A program made the translations under genes and the position numbers. Positions 37,973 to 50,867 of a DNA stretch of 64,000 bases are shown in pieces. The notes beneath the pieces are model-generated. The model ran no database searches, was not told where the DNA came from, and saw only the letters and a program-made list of their open reading frames with translations. This DNA is from Marisa cornuarietis (lineage: Eukaryota; Mollusca; Gastropoda; Architaenioglossa; Ampullariidae). Numbering within the stretch: the stretch's first letter is position 1; each line of letters begins with the position of its first letter. The stretch covers positions 1,199,501 through 1,263,500 of the forward strand of contig SMMW01000606.1 of NCBI GenBank assembly GCA_004794655.1, written 5' to 3'.

Positions 37973-38315
37973 TACATTCTCTTATTAAGGGCTAGCGCTT
38001 GAAGCGATAAATCATGGTGCTATAGTTTTGATGGATGCATATAAATTTCTTTCTGGGGATGTAGTTTTTGCCTCTGAAATCCGGATGAAACTCTATCCGC
38101 AAAGAGCTGCATTGGAGCTTGGTCTAAAGGCGAAGATGGATATAGTGACATAGTTTTATGAACATTTTCAAAAACAAAGACAAAACAAAACCGAAAACCC
38201 AAACTGCAAACGAACCTGTTTTGTAAATTTCTTGATGTACTTTTTTCTATTTTAGTCTCCTAGATTTTAGTCTACTAGACGTAAGTGCGTGGGTACGAGA
38301 GTATTTGTAGAAGGG

Positions 38316-38316
<1 letters not shown>

Positions 38317-38356
<40 letters not shown>

Positions 38357-38377
38357 GGTGTGCGAGAGAGAGAGAGA
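38317..38377. repeat. (TG)n and (GA)n microsatellite
   Basis: About nineteen TG units, a short break, then seven GA units. It is the reverse-complement type of the array at 37.9 kb, but the flanks are unrelated. Confidence 0.9.
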
Positions 38378-41300
38378 AACAGAAAGAGAGAGATATCTGG
38401 ATTTTTTCTGTTTTTAACAAGATATTTTATGGCATTAATACGCCTGTGGTGAGTTGGTTGGTACACGTGTTTCTTTAGCCTCGCTACTGAACAGTGCGAA
38501 GTAGAGACTTTCCCTCTGGTGAATACCCTCTTCTGTTCAAGATTTACACGTGCACAAATATCAGCATGCCCAGGAAGATTTCAGAAACACGGACGTAAGG
38601 ATTTTTACCTAATCATGGGCTAAGCCAATGAGAGAACTGGGACCATATATTTAATTAGGATGATCTTTGTATAAAAACGACTTAACGAGTTCGGCCTATT
38701 TCTGCGCATTGTGATGTTTGTATGCGTGTATCTTGAAAACGGAATGGTGTTATTAATCCAGATTTGAGGACACTGCACTGGTGGTGCACTGAACTTTATT
38801 TACTCATTACTAATCAGGTCACCATACTAGATCTTAAAGTGTAAATTACCGTAAATATTGATGGATATCAGAGGTTTGCCTATGATGAGAATGAGGATGA
38901 GAAGAAAAGGGAGAGTAAGAGTATTTCGTGCCTGTATGGATGTAAGAGAAGATCTGGGGTATCGCGAAAATTCCACGTGATGGGCATGGGGAAAAGGGAA
39001 GAGAATAACTTTATCCTTCTTATTAATTAAAAGATGTACAGAAGTAAAATAAGAAATAATAGGAAAGAAGTTTGACAAATGAGCCTGTCTGCCTACATTC
39101 TCTAACTGTGCTACTTTATGAAGACGAAATTATTTTAGCTCTTTTTTGTGTGACATGCACAAATAATAACTGTGTTGGAGTGAGTAGCGTTGGGGGCCCT
39201 TTTGCGACCTCTTCATGGTGGGTCCATGCAAGCAGGGAGGAATTTCGACGCGCAGAGATGTGAAAAGCGGGACAAACGGCTAGAATTACGACGCTTTCCA
39301 TCAGTTGAAGGAACCAAAGATGGAGTACTCCAGACAACAGAATAAAGATCCCCTCGCCCTCCTTTTTTTTAGCTGTCTGCGTTGGACTGCGTGGCAGGCG
39401 AGGTAGTCGATCATCGCTTTGCTAGAAGACTTTTGATACATCTTTTTTGCTGATGAAGAAAAAAGGGCCAAAGAAAACGACTTCAAAAAAGACTTATTTC
39501 AGGTTTGCCATACTGCTGTAGTATTTTCCGCATTGTTCTCGGATTTCCTGACATTTGAAGCTTTATTCTGCTTAATGTAGTCTATGGCGTGTCAGTGTTT
39601 CCCCGTGTTTTCTTTTACTAAGAAAGTCATTAACAATCTCCACATATCCCCCCTATGTTTTGCTCCAGGTGTCCATGGCATCGCAAAAATGGCATGTGCG
39701 CTATAAATTTTTGCGTGGCAACCTGATGCTTAAAATGAGGTAAAACCTTTCTGAAACATAATTATGTAGATAACTGCGAAATTGCAAACATAGTCAAATC
39801 TATAACGAATGGTGTCGTGGTCACGTGATCGCTTGGTGCGGATTGTTAAACCTCACCTCATGAAGGCTGACTGCGGGTGGAAGAGGTTAAAAAAGTGCTT
39901 GTCTGCCGTATGTGTGTGTGCGTGTGCCTGTCTTAATGTGTTGATGCCTGGACGACAGCCTTGACCTAGGTGTCTATGACATCATTTGCACGTACTCTGA
40001 GTTGTAGCTGGTGGGTTGAGCACATGCGGCGGCCATCACGAGATTCGTGATGGCTACGCGCCGAGGGTTTTGGCGGCAGTGGTTCACTTCGAACCACAGA
40101 AAAAGGGGGGGAGACCTCAGCGTATACGTCAACAAATGCTGTGTTTGGCAGGGCTGGCAGCAGTTCTAGTGTACAATCTGCATGCGCGCGCAATACACAC
40201 GATCTCTATATTAAGTTCCAAAGTTGAAGGACTAGTGGGATGAACTTTTTTCTCTTTTACTAATGATTGGATAAAGTTCCGTGCGCCATATATCTCATAA
40301 AATCTGTATAAATACACCCCTTTCATTCATAATATTCACGCCTACGAAGAATACTGTGCACAGGGGGAGGAAAATCAACACCCATATGCCTAGTTGTGAT
40401 ATTCTCCCAGCTGTCTGCCTAAGGCTTTGTCAAAGCAAACGCATCAGTAAACACTCCTGACGCCTGTGTTGTTGACCTCCTTTTGTGCATGGGGATGTTT
40501 GTAGACGTGTATCTCGATAACAAAAAAGTGTAGTCACAGAATTTGGGGAAAGAGTATTTTCGCTGTTTTTTACCCAAGCACTAGAAAACGCATTTTGCTT
40601 CCTACTAGACCTTTAATGCTACCTGGACAGATGCTTAGAGATATATATACTTTTTTAATTGTTTTCCGATTTAATTTTTTTTATTCAATAACCACAATAT
40701 ATAACATGTACATGACATTATTACCAACATATGCAAAGATACTTTTCATTTCTATCACATTCATTCACATATTTTGAAGAATGGATCGCACAGACGGCTT
40801 TTCAGAATCTCGACATCTAGTAAATGTTTGCCTGCTTGCATGCGTGTGTGCGTGCGTGTGTGAGAGAGAGAGATTGAGTGAGAGAGAGAGAGAGAGAGCA
40901 TGCGTGCATGTGTAAAAAGACTTTCTGCTTTACTGAACACCGTACCGCGAAGCATGGCGAAATCTTCCTCAGTTACATCCCCGATAGCAACAGGTCTATT
41001 GATCCGCTCATAACATGCGATCTGTGCCTTGTTTCCTGCGTGCGTCGTGATACAGCTGGGTTATCTTCCTTCTCGTGCTCCTGTTTCTACTTTGCATCCC
41101 GGAGTGAGGACAGCGTTAGTCATCATTATCAGCGAGTTTGCAGATTTTGTCCCAATCAGGTTTCCTTACGAAACTGTACAATGTACTGTGTACATAGGGC
41201 TTACTCCTATAGGAAAATATAGAGATGTTTTTTGTAATATATGAGTTGTTGTTGGTTTTGTTTTAGTTTTCCTTCCCTGACTTGAGAAAAGAAAAAGGTG

Positions 41301-41520
41301 CTTTAAAGACTCTTAAAATAGTTAATGAAGTCACATTTGAGTTCGATCAATAAAGTATGACTATACTGATTTTATTTAGAAAGATTTTGTTTTGTAGTTA
41401 GGGAAAGAACAGCGTTACACTCTTGAAACGATCTGGATTCATCGATAATTGGTGCTTTTCTTGACATCGTAGAAAAAGCAATCAGACCGTTGCCATTTTG
41501 AGATGAGCGCCTTTAAAGCT
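38378..41520. other. No gene recognised
   Basis: Contains a short perfect palindrome at 40033-40053 (CCATCACGA and its complement around GAT) and GA runs at 40860-40898. No supported coding region. Confidence 0.45.
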
Positions 41521-41563
41521 GACCACGAGAGAGCATTTTTGTTGAGGCCAGCTGACGAGATTT

Positions 41564-41839
41564 AAAATGGCGCCTACGTATCCCCTTTCTTCACTTTAAT
41601 CCGGAAATGGACAACTTCGATTGGCCGCCGACGGAAGGGCAGCTGCTTACAACATTAATCGATGCCGAACAGACGGCAGCCACTCCCGTCTTTAATGCTA
41701 AGCGGGACTTGGCGTTGGAGCATACGTGGCCAAATTTAATGAACCTCGCTCGTGGAGAAGCGGAGTCAATTACTGCCACTGCCCTGAGGGAGTCTTGGTC
41801 ACGGGATAGTACAAACGGAAGCAGGCTGGGGAAATAACT
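41564..41839 (+). CDS. Candidate small ORF behind a promoter-like motif pair
   Basis: A frame of 76 codons starts at ATG 41607 in good context (G at -3 and G at +4) and ends at TAA 41837. Just upstream are AAAATGGCGCC (41564-41574), close to the YY1 site AAAATGGCGGC common in housekeeping promoters, a pyrimidine-rich CCCCTTTCTTC stretch, and CCGGAAAT (41601-41608), an ETS/GABP-type site that overlaps the start codon. The peptide begins MDNFDWPPTEG and is acidic at first, then contains ARGEAESITATALRESW. I do not recognise the family. The opposite strand is also open, so codon bias cannot decide. It could be a first exon, a transposon fragment or chance. Confidence 0.25.
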
Positions 41840-44099
41840 CATGAAACAAAGTGCGGGATAACTCTCTTGGAATCAGGATTCTACGTCCTAGCTTTCCTCT
41901 TCCTTACCCTTCGTCTTGTGACTGTTGTGTTCCTTCCCTTACTGATGGTTCTTCCTCACTCTCTCACTCTCTGTTAGAACTGTCTTGTCCGAGGTCGTAG
42001 AACGGAGCGAGAGCCACCACGAGCAATATGTAAATGAAGATATATCGTAGTCGTTAGGGACGGAATATTAACATACAGGCTGTCGATTTGCGGCCGGGTT
42101 AGGAGAAACATGAGATCGGTCTGCAGTGACCCAAACTGACTGTTCGAAGATTACATTTGTGTTGGCCTCATTTGCACAAGAAATTTATTCTAAATTTACT
42201 CAAGAAATTTACTCAGATGACTTTATTTTATGGGGTTTTCCAACAGGAATAATGGATGTGTCCCAGCTTTTAACCTTTTATAACCAAACACAGAAAAGAC
42301 CGAACTGTATACGATTTCCAGTTTTCCTTAGTAAAGACTTCAGTAGAATTATCGTTATGGATTGAAGAACGCAAACTCTAGGGACAGACATCGCAAACAG
42401 TGCTTTATGCTACTTTACTCTACGGCATCTTTGCCACTAGTTTATGATTACAGCCCCAAAGGTGAAGCTATAGTTGCGGTGTCAAGACTACGGAGATAAG
42501 ACCCCTGTCCTGGAGTGCATGGTGTCTATGGCAACAAATTACCCTCGTTTTATGTAGCAGGTGCATGTTGCTCTGACGACTCATTGAGTGACATATGTCT
42601 GTATAGTGCTCAGATGTACGCCATATTCCGAGAACTCAAAGCCAACTATCGCTGTGTAATATGCCCAGATGTACGCCCTGCCTTCAAGACCCATGGTTGA
42701 GACAATGCTACATACATGTTTAAATTTACATTTCGCCTTGCCTACGTTCATATTTCCAACCAGCATGTGCAGTAAACTTTACAGAAGAGTTAAAGGCCAA
42801 CCCGAGTAAAAAATGAAATTAAAGTATCTGGCAAGTTAAAGACCCTTCTTTAGCTGAGTCATCCAGTCCCGAAAAGCGTCGTGGGTAAATATCACCCTCG
42901 AGGGGCTTCGGTCATCACATCTGACATCCCCACCCGGAATACAAAAGACTGACCAATAAACCACTTAATTAACAAGGAGTCAGACCCGAAAGATGCTCCA
43001 GCACCCTTTATGGTTGTTGGTAATGATAATGCAGGGTAGGCAAGGAAGACTACTTTTTGTGCACCATTTATTAGGCAACCTCTTTTGCACGTTTTCATGA
43101 GATGAAAGGAAAAGCAAATCTAGGTAAGTAGAATTATCTTTCCTCGTTTGATTTGTAAAAAAGCTTGATATTTAATGCTGTATTATTAACGTTACTCTCA
43201 TTATTAGCATCCGCTCTATGATTTATAGATGTTGACAGAAAATAACGACCTCGGGAATAATTGGCAATAGCAGCTGGCATAATAATCCTGCAAACAATGC
43301 GCATGCGCAAGACTGGCGGCTTTGTCGCTTCTGTAGTAACTCTTCTGGAATGATGATGTAAGAGGGCGGTGGTACGATCAGTGAAAGTGTACTCGAAAGA
43401 TCTTTGTCACCACAGAATACTTCTGAAGTATGTTTGCGCTTTCTTAAGTGCGTCTGAAAACCTGTAAGGAACACACGTAGCACAGATGCATACATGGTGT
43501 ACACACGTGCTATTTTGAGGAAGAAAAGACTTTCCTATGGGCTTCCCGATATTTTATGCTTAGCCCTAAAACAAGTACTTTTCTGATTCCTCTTAGAAAT
43601 AAGTCGTCATACACAAGCAGGTTTAACAAAACATCACACTGGCAGTTTTCTGTAATACCTTCTAAACTATTTTGAATCATCACACCCATATACTTTTCCA
43701 CTCCGTACAGGAATACTGACACTCCACATATTTTCCGTTATTCTTATTTTGGAGCTACTTCCCTTTAACTTAGTATACTAGCGTCCCACTGCTGTTCTCG
43801 TGGTATCCTTGAGAGGAAACTGAGGCGATGTCTCCCTTACGTAATTCTTGTAAACCTCAGTAAGTAACAAGTATGTGCGACGATTCACAAAAACCTTTCC
43901 TTTACAATAGTAATTGCGTAACCATTTTAGTTTCAAAAAAATTGATTATAAAGTTCAACATTTACGCCAATTTAAAATCTGTACTATACACGGAGCATTT
44001 ACGCTTGCATCAACCATGAAATAAAATTAGTGACTTTTAACAAAGTGGATATTAGACCACCTTGACTAGGCACGGAATACAATGAAGAACGATTCCAGG

Positions 44100-44101
<2 letters not shown>
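41840..44101. other. No gene recognised
   Basis: AT-rich; a local 20-22 base duplication (CAAGAAATTTATTC-like) lies near 42176-42215. Minus-strand frames at 43223-43504 and 43510-43722 are unrecognised. Confidence 0.45.

Positions 44102-44139
<38 letters not shown>
44102..44139. repeat. (CT)n and (AC)n microsatellite
   Basis: About ten CT units followed by nine AC units. Confidence 0.9.
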
Positions 44140-44976
44140 GAGTGCCAACGTGTTCTTAAACGGTTTATTTGGTAATGTTAACTATGTTAAGGTGCTAAAG
44201 TTATACGTTTTGGTTACCCGCAAGGATTTCATATTTACTGGCTAAGTTCATTGTTGAAAGGTGTCGATTATTGAGTATGCCGCTGTTTCTCCCGAGCAAT
44301 TTCTAAGAAATTTTCATGCTCTCAGACAGATAATTAATATGAATAAATTAAAAACACTCTAAGCTATTTATCCTAAATTTGAAAAAGAGATGTTTAATTC
44401 AACAGCTACATCATCAGTAAAGGGAAAATGAATCGTGCATTAATGTATCTCTGTGTATGTGAGCGTGCGGAATTGTGTATATTTTTTGTTTTTTGTTTGT
44501 TTGTTTGTTTGTGTGTGTGTGTGTGGGTGGGTGGGTGGATGGGTACCTGCCTACTTATTTTTTGCTGAAACGGCTCCCCTCGTTTTTGTATTTTTGTTTA
44601 CTCTTCAACCCATCATCTTATTAACCTAAAGCAGAATCCCGCGGCTGTAAGGTAAAAACCCATCAGAAACGTAAGATAATACCACAGACCCTATCTCTGC
44701 AGGGTGACTGGCCGTCTCCTCCGTGAAAACAAGGCATCTCCGGGTGTTTACACACATCTTCATAACTGCTATCTCAGCCATCAGCCATTGCCCCTACTGC
44801 ATATTGTGTGTCAGCCGATGAGGAAGCCTGAAGCGGATGTTATCTTTTATCAGGTTTAGGGGTATCTGGGTGCTAGCGCCGACCTGTTCAGGGTTGAAAT
44901 CTCTGTTAAGTCTAGTAACTGTGTTCTGCGTCCTGCAGTGCCTGCATCGGCCATGGGCATCCCTGGCAGCCAGGGC
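44140..44976. other. No gene recognised
   Basis: Contains TTTG and TG/GGGT-type low-complexity sequence at 44485-44540. The hAT element begins immediately after. Confidence 0.45.
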
Positions 44977-45261
44977 CAGTGCCGGATTAAGCATTGTGGA
45001 GGCCCATAGGCAGTCAAACTTTTGGGGCCCTCCCCCCCCCGAAGCCCCGACCCATATTGCAATTTGCACAGTTCACCGTCAATTATTTTCTTAGTTTCTT
45101 TCAGTTTAGTTTATATTTTCCATTTCACTGTCATCCGTGGATACACCTGTGTAAGTGTGTGCATGTGTGTACGCGTGCGCGCACGCGTACGACGATTGTG
45201 TGTGAATGTCGGTGCGCGTGCATGTATGTGCGCATTTGTGTACGCGTGTGATGACCGCATG

Positions 45262-45315
45262 CAGGGCCGCCGAGAGCCAGCACGGGCCCCGGGACAGACG
45301 ACTCTCCGGGCCACT
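45262..45315 (+). mobile_element. Second hAT-type terminus nested in the larger element
   Basis: CAGGGCCGCCGAGAGCCAGC, then ACGGGCCCCGGGACAGACGA and CTCTCCGGGCCAC, is a typical hAT terminal block and matches the remnant at 3229-3268. A possible opposite end reads CAGGGGGTCTGGTGTACCC on the minus strand from 47874, again with CGGGCCCG. The 8-mers next to 45262 and 47874 differ, so pairing is unproven. Confidence 0.5.
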
Positions 45316-45750
45316 TGTAATTGTAATCGTAAATTATTTCCGAGTATATAATATGTTTACAATTCGATTGTCAATATCTACATTTCATTCAGTAACGAAA
45401 TACAGACTGCAAACATTAGGACAAGTGAACTATTATCTACATCACTACTTTTACATGTGAATGGTTAGTAAATAAGGAAAACATGTTAAAGGATCAAACG
45501 TGTAGTACCCCGCTCCATAGAAAACCTTCCCAGAGTAAGGAAGGCCTGTTAGGTCAACAGCGATGTCAAAAGCTCGACAGATTCGTTAATACCCTCATTA
45601 AAAAAGTGTTTGCTGCTACGAACAACAGAGCACATCAGTTATCTGTTTTATCAACTTACATAACAAACGAGGCAAACACGCAGCACCAATCGAAAGTCCC
45701 CTCCTTTATTTAATTCATTTATTCCTTTAGCAAAACTACACGCGCGCGAT

Positions 45751-45787
45751 CACACACACACACACACACAACACACGCTGTTACACA

Positions 45788-45841
<54 letters not shown>

Positions 45842-45859
45842 CTGTTACACACAAACACA
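45751..45859. repeat. (CA)n array with a duplicated non-CA block
   Basis: CA repeats are interrupted twice by GCTGTTACACACAAACACA (45778-45796 and about 45841-45859), so a unit of about 64 bases including CA repeats was duplicated. Confidence 0.85.
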
Positions 45860-48038
45860 TAACTGGACTGAACTGCCGACTTCAGACTCTCAGAAAGTTT
45901 GAATTCCTCCAACTTTTTACCAAGCAAACTCGGTCGACTTCACCCCCCATCAGTAAGTATCAGTTAAAATACTTGCTCAGTTTTAGAAGACAAAGCAAAT
46001 GTTTTAAATACTAATTAGCCAGTAAATGTTGTTAATTTTAATATTTAAGTAGATCAAAGGGAGAGGGTTTTGTGACATAAAATAGAAATGTTTAGCATAT
46101 ATTAGCTGACTTGTAATAGTTCATAGAACAAAGTTATGCAGTACCAATCTCGTCATTTTACCTGCTGACTAAACACTTTGTAAGGCTATATTTATGAGCT
46201 TTTCTCACAAACTTCATTATTGTCAGTCACTTTGAGACGCTTGCTAGTCCCTCTCATTGACAATGATGTTCCTGCCTTGTCAAATGCTATTTGTCAATAA
46301 ACAGAAAATCATAGAAGCATAAATTAAAAAACAAGTACTGTACTCACCAAACAAACAAAGTGCAGCGTATCTCGGCTTTTCGAGTCTAGAAGACAGCGTG
46401 CGACAGACAGGAGAGTGCGGTGTGACAAGATGTTAAACTGTGTATACTGTATAGCTTTCTACAGGTCCAACTGTCCAAGCTTTCTTTGGTCCAAGGACTC
46501 CGCCGATTGAAAGGGATGGTCAAACACACGGCGACTTTACTGCTGACTGGTCTACCTATCTCATAAAAATGTCAGTCTACACCTCCACTTGCTCCCAACC
46601 CCGACCATTTAATTCCCATGAAGTCCATCCCGTCCAGTCTATCATGACTACCCCCCCCCCTTTCCCTCTTGTTGTGTTGTCCTCTTAGTGGCCTCTAAAC
46701 TAAAAACAGGGCCAACATAATTTGCCTCTACCTTGATTGTGGGTGTCAAGACAAGGAGCAATTTAATGAAACCGTAAACAAACTAACAATTATGTCATAG
46801 CACATCTGTAAACATTTCTTTTCCTCCCTTCTTCATCGTGAAACAAATATACGTTACACGAAGCTCCTTTAAAAACACATTCAAATATAAGCATGTGATT
46901 ATTCGAAAAACAAAGAGCAAAAGAAAGTCGGAGACTGGAAGGAAAGGTAATGACCGGCCGGCCGATGTGTTATTGCAGGGCGATGCTGGTACATCTCAGT
47001 AGGTCGTGCGATCGTCCCTCTTAAGGTGACACCTTTATAAAAGTCCGAGTCCTCCCCTTTCCGGTGACATAACTTTCCTCCCTACCTCCTACCCGCCCAT
47101 CCTGGCCATCCACCTACCGTCTCTAAACTTCTATTATCTTTCTCATGCTAACCTCCTCTTTATCATCCTCCTCCAGCTCCAAACTTCCAGTGACACCACC
47201 GTGATCAATTTATAAGCCTAACTATTTGAAGGAGAGCAGTTTTAAAAATGTTTTTGCAATAATATGTTCTTTCTTGCTGGCTGCGATAGTATTACAGGAT
47301 AATATAGTCTCATTGTATTAGGGATCTGCTGTGTAGACTAATGTATTTGTTTGTTTGGTGATGGAGAAACGGTTAAAGAAAATCTCAGTGTTGTTTAGTA
47401 ACTACGAAAAAAGCACATTAATCTCTCTCGCTTACAAGCTGCAGCGCTAGAGGTGGGACCCCATCCTCTCGGCTCACAGAGTGACCACACATCAGTAACA
47501 TACCTACATCCTCACTGTTAATTCCGATTTGCTTGCAGGGCCCGCCCCCCTCCCTCCCTTAGAGGCACATAAACCCAGCAATCTCAATGCACGAACTTTC
47601 TTCGGGCCGGTTTACACGCGATAAAATCTTCAGTGTCCAGCGGCCTTCCGCCTCCAGGCTTGTCCAGCGAGAATATGATACCGCTGACTACACTTCTCAC
47701 CACAGAATACTACAGACTTGAAACTCAACGTCTGCGTGTGTAATGCTTGGGTGTTCTGTCCTCAGACCTTTCTTTAAAAGAAAGAGAACAGGAGAAGAAG
47801 AGGAAGAAACAAATCCACTGACCAAGGCCGGGGCCCCCTTCACAGCCACGGGCCCGGGTACACCAGACCCCCTGTTCCCCCCCTTTCGTCAGGCTTGAGT
47901 CCCCATGTACGTGTGCATGTGTGTACGCCAATAGTTATAAGATTCAATCCTACAAAAAATATCTTTTTATCGCGGGGCCCCTTAAGTCGCGGGGCCCATA
48001 GGCATTGCCTACTTTGCCTTGAGGTTAATCCGGCACTG

Positions 48039-48150
48039 GCCAGGGCTACAGTTACTATGCGTTATTAGATCTTGGAGGTTTGAAATGAGAGGCGGTAGTG
48101 GCGGAGGTCATAGTGGCACTTGTTATTGTACAGGAGGAGACAAGTATAGA
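48039..48150. other. hAT 3' flank
   Basis: Begins with the right-hand target duplication GCCAGGGC; otherwise nothing recognised. Confidence 0.5.
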
Positions 48151-48358
48151 CACAGTTTGAGAATAAATAACTTTAAAGACAGTTAAAAGGGGATATGTGT
48201 GGTCTTATGTCCGTAAATATAGCAAAATATACAAACATATCCCTGTTAAGAAACACAGTTTGAGAATAAATAACTTTAAAGACAGAGATGCGTGGTCTTA
48301 GGTCCGTAAATACAGAAAAATATACATAAAATATACAAGCATATCTTGGTTAAGAAAC
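48151..48358. repeat. Two-copy tandem duplication, unit about 103 bases
   Basis: Both copies start CACAGTTTGAGAATAAATAA and contain CTTTAAAGACAG, GTGGTCTTA, GTCCGTAAATA and GTTAAGAAAC, with small insertions and deletions between them (for example an extra ATACATAAA in copy two). Confidence 0.85.
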
Positions 48359-49340
48359 GTTTGATTTCCGTACGAACAAGATGTCGCTAAGCCTATTATT
48401 TCAGTCCGAATTACAAACGATTCAACGATTCATAGTAACCAACCCGGGAAATTGTTTGTAACGCTGTTGTTTCTATGTTTGTTACGCTATGTTGTTACTC
48501 TGTTATGACTTTTTTGTCGTGTTGAAGATATCTGATATCTGAGGTATTAATAAATGTTTTTGAAATTTTTTGTGCATAGAAATCTAAAATATGTGACTAC
48601 CTGACGCTAAAGACGAATCATACATATGTTTTCAGATTACAAAATCCACTTACACGATTTCAGGCGCATAACTCCTTCGTTTATGATTTAATAGAGACTT
48701 AGTAGACACTGTCAGTTAAAAGTGAGTACATGCTGAAGACAGAAGATGGAAAAATGAATGTTTTACCACACCGCTATATCCTCTCACAAACTCTTTTTGT
48801 CGCAGTCTAGTAACTTTTCTTAGGCGATACCTTGAGTCCTTCGTTTTTTTCTCTCCACTGTAAAAATGCTTTTCTCGTTGGTTTTATTTTTCTGCTCTGC
48901 TTCCCGTGTGGTTAGCATATCAAACCATGTGACTATTATCACAAACCGACAGCTGTTACCTTAATGATTTTCTATGCTTTTCTTCAAATGTAAGGTTTTA
49001 CTGACCTACAGATATAAATAATCAAAAAAATACATTTGCGGTAGTGTAAATGTTGTTCCTGTAAATATTTGTGAGAAAGATCACTTGTAAATTAATATGT
49101 ATAATATGAAAGAGTGTGTGTGAGAGAGAAAGAGAAAGTGTGTGTGTGTGTGACGGAGGGAGCTACATTTGTGTCACGCATGAATACGCGTAATTAAAAG
49201 AAAGTTAGTGCCCAAGCTGCTAACTAACAAGAGAGTATCTTTTGTTTAAAAATCATTGACAAGAATAAATCTTTAGAAAGCTGTAGAGCCAGAGCGTGAG
49301 AAGGAGGTTGTGCATGCAAACTTTTAATCTGTGATATTCT
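48359..49340. other. No gene recognised
   Basis: AT-rich with a GA and TG run at about 49112-49153. Confidence 0.5.
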
Positions 49341-49606
49341 GGGGCCAGTTGCACAACACATTTCTAATTTTAAACACTTTTAGGCCTTAACTCTATTTAG
49401 ATAATTAGACTAAAGTGCACACCACAATTTTAGAATTTTTAAAACTAAAACTGCTTTAAGTAAGATAAAGTTGTTTAAGTCTGACTTTCCGTCCTGTCAG
49501 TACAACTTTTTGTATTTTTTTCTGCAATGCATCAAAATGGCTAAGAAGAGATTTTGCTTCTTTAGAACAGTTTTAAGGTTTAGAAACGTGTTGTGCAACT
49601 GACCCC
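49341..49606. mobile_element. 266-bp MITE with GGGGCCAGTTGC-type inverted ends
   Basis: The left end reads GGGGCCAGTTGCACAACACA then TTTCTAA; the right end, on the other strand, reads GGGGTCAGTTGCACAACACG then TTTCTAA. Over 27 positions only two differ. The interior is AT-rich with no coding capacity. Similar termini occur on several small invertebrate DNA elements (Harbinger or ISL2EU-like). I could not define a target duplication, so the superfamily is open. Confidence 0.75.
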
Positions 49607-50867
49607 CTTTAAAAAATGTCTGATGTGTTTCCCATATACTGTAAAGTCTTTGTGAGTTGCTTTAAAGTTTGTCTCGTCTCGGCTGAATCTATTTCGTGTG
49701 AAAATAACTGTCTCAAACGAGTTCACACAAGGTTCTTTCAGGAATAACAATTATAACGTTTAACCCTCCATCAACTTAGCACGTGAACAAACTCTTTTAC
49801 TTTAGGTTCGTACTTGATCCTTTTCTCTTGACCTATTAAATTACACAAGAAGTTGTGTGCCTTTGCGATTCTCTCAGTTGTGTTATCTCGCTCAGAGAAC
49901 GAACTTTTTTCATGTAGTTCTAGCCTCACCAACAGCCGCAGAACCGCAGACAAACGTTTGCGCGATGTATTTTTTGTAGGGCTTCGGTGAAAGTATTTGT
50001 TATTTGGTATTTTGTCAAGGTTGTGTCACCCAGCCCCGGACGGTAAATTGAACGGGGAAATGGAACAGATGGCGCAGACTTAGTAAAAAGCTGGTTCGAG
50101 TCAGCATCGCTTTAGGTTACTAACCCCTATCGACTGTTTATACTTTCTGAGTCACACCTGTTTGCAGTTATGCCTAAGGAACACGATTGTGTCATCTATT
50201 AGCACGTAGACAGGTGAGTTGTTAGAAAGTTACAGGCTTGTAATTGCCAGAGTGGACCTATCCATATATCACAAATCTTCTGCTTCTCTACCTGAGGACG
50301 GATCAGGATGAAAACCTTTTCACCTGCAGCCTCTCTCGTGATCCTGCCCTTCCCATGGCCGCGAAAGTTACGGGACAAAACTGTCAAATTCTCAAACATT
50401 GCTTGACCATTCTAACAACCCTTATGCGTATCCAAGTGCCTGTTACCAGTTGCAGGAGGATTTATGAGAGAAACCGATCATCTTTATGCATGATAGAGCG
50501 AATAACTAAGTCAGGTTCTGTGGAAATGGCAAATCCATGAAACAAAAGACTGGAGGAAAATGAATAGTTTCATGCGTGATTGATTTCCTGTCGGTTTGTC
50601 TCTTGTCGTTTGGCTGATGGCTGGTAGATTTTCTCTTGGATTGTGTCTATCTGCGGGTGTCTAGCACCAGTTTAATCTCTCCTGACAGCCGAATAATGCA
50701 AACCAATTGCACGGATTGTTTTCGTGAATATTTCATGCCTTCCTGGCAGTCTGCCTCTCATCCATTCTAGGACTCGCGCTGCAAAGGTCTAATACTATTT
50801 TCTCTTGAAGCAATCGCCGAAATATGCAAGAACAAGCACGTGGCATTGAAGAAAGAGTTTACACAAG
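49607..50867. other. No gene recognised
   Basis: Frames at 50244-50540 (plus) and 50199-50399 (minus) overlap each other and neither shows a known motif. Confidence 0.45.

Larger units (their letters stand above)
44977..48038. mobile_element. Non-autonomous hAT element with 8-bp target duplication
   Basis: Both ends begin CAGTGCCGGATTAA when read inward (44977-44990 and, on the minus strand, 48038-48025). Both are followed within about 40 bases by related GGCCCATAGGC or GCCTATGGGCCCC blocks. The flanks carry the identical 8-mer GCCAGGGC (44969-44976 and 48039-48046). CAG termini and an 8-bp duplication define the hAT superfamily. The 3062-base interior holds CA microsatellites, AT-rich filler and only short frames (for example 45483-45713 on the plus strand) with no recognisable transposase or BED finger. 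It is therefore non-autonomous or decayed. A second hAT-type end lies inside (45262), so nesting is likely. Boundaries are directly visible. Confidence 0.85.
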
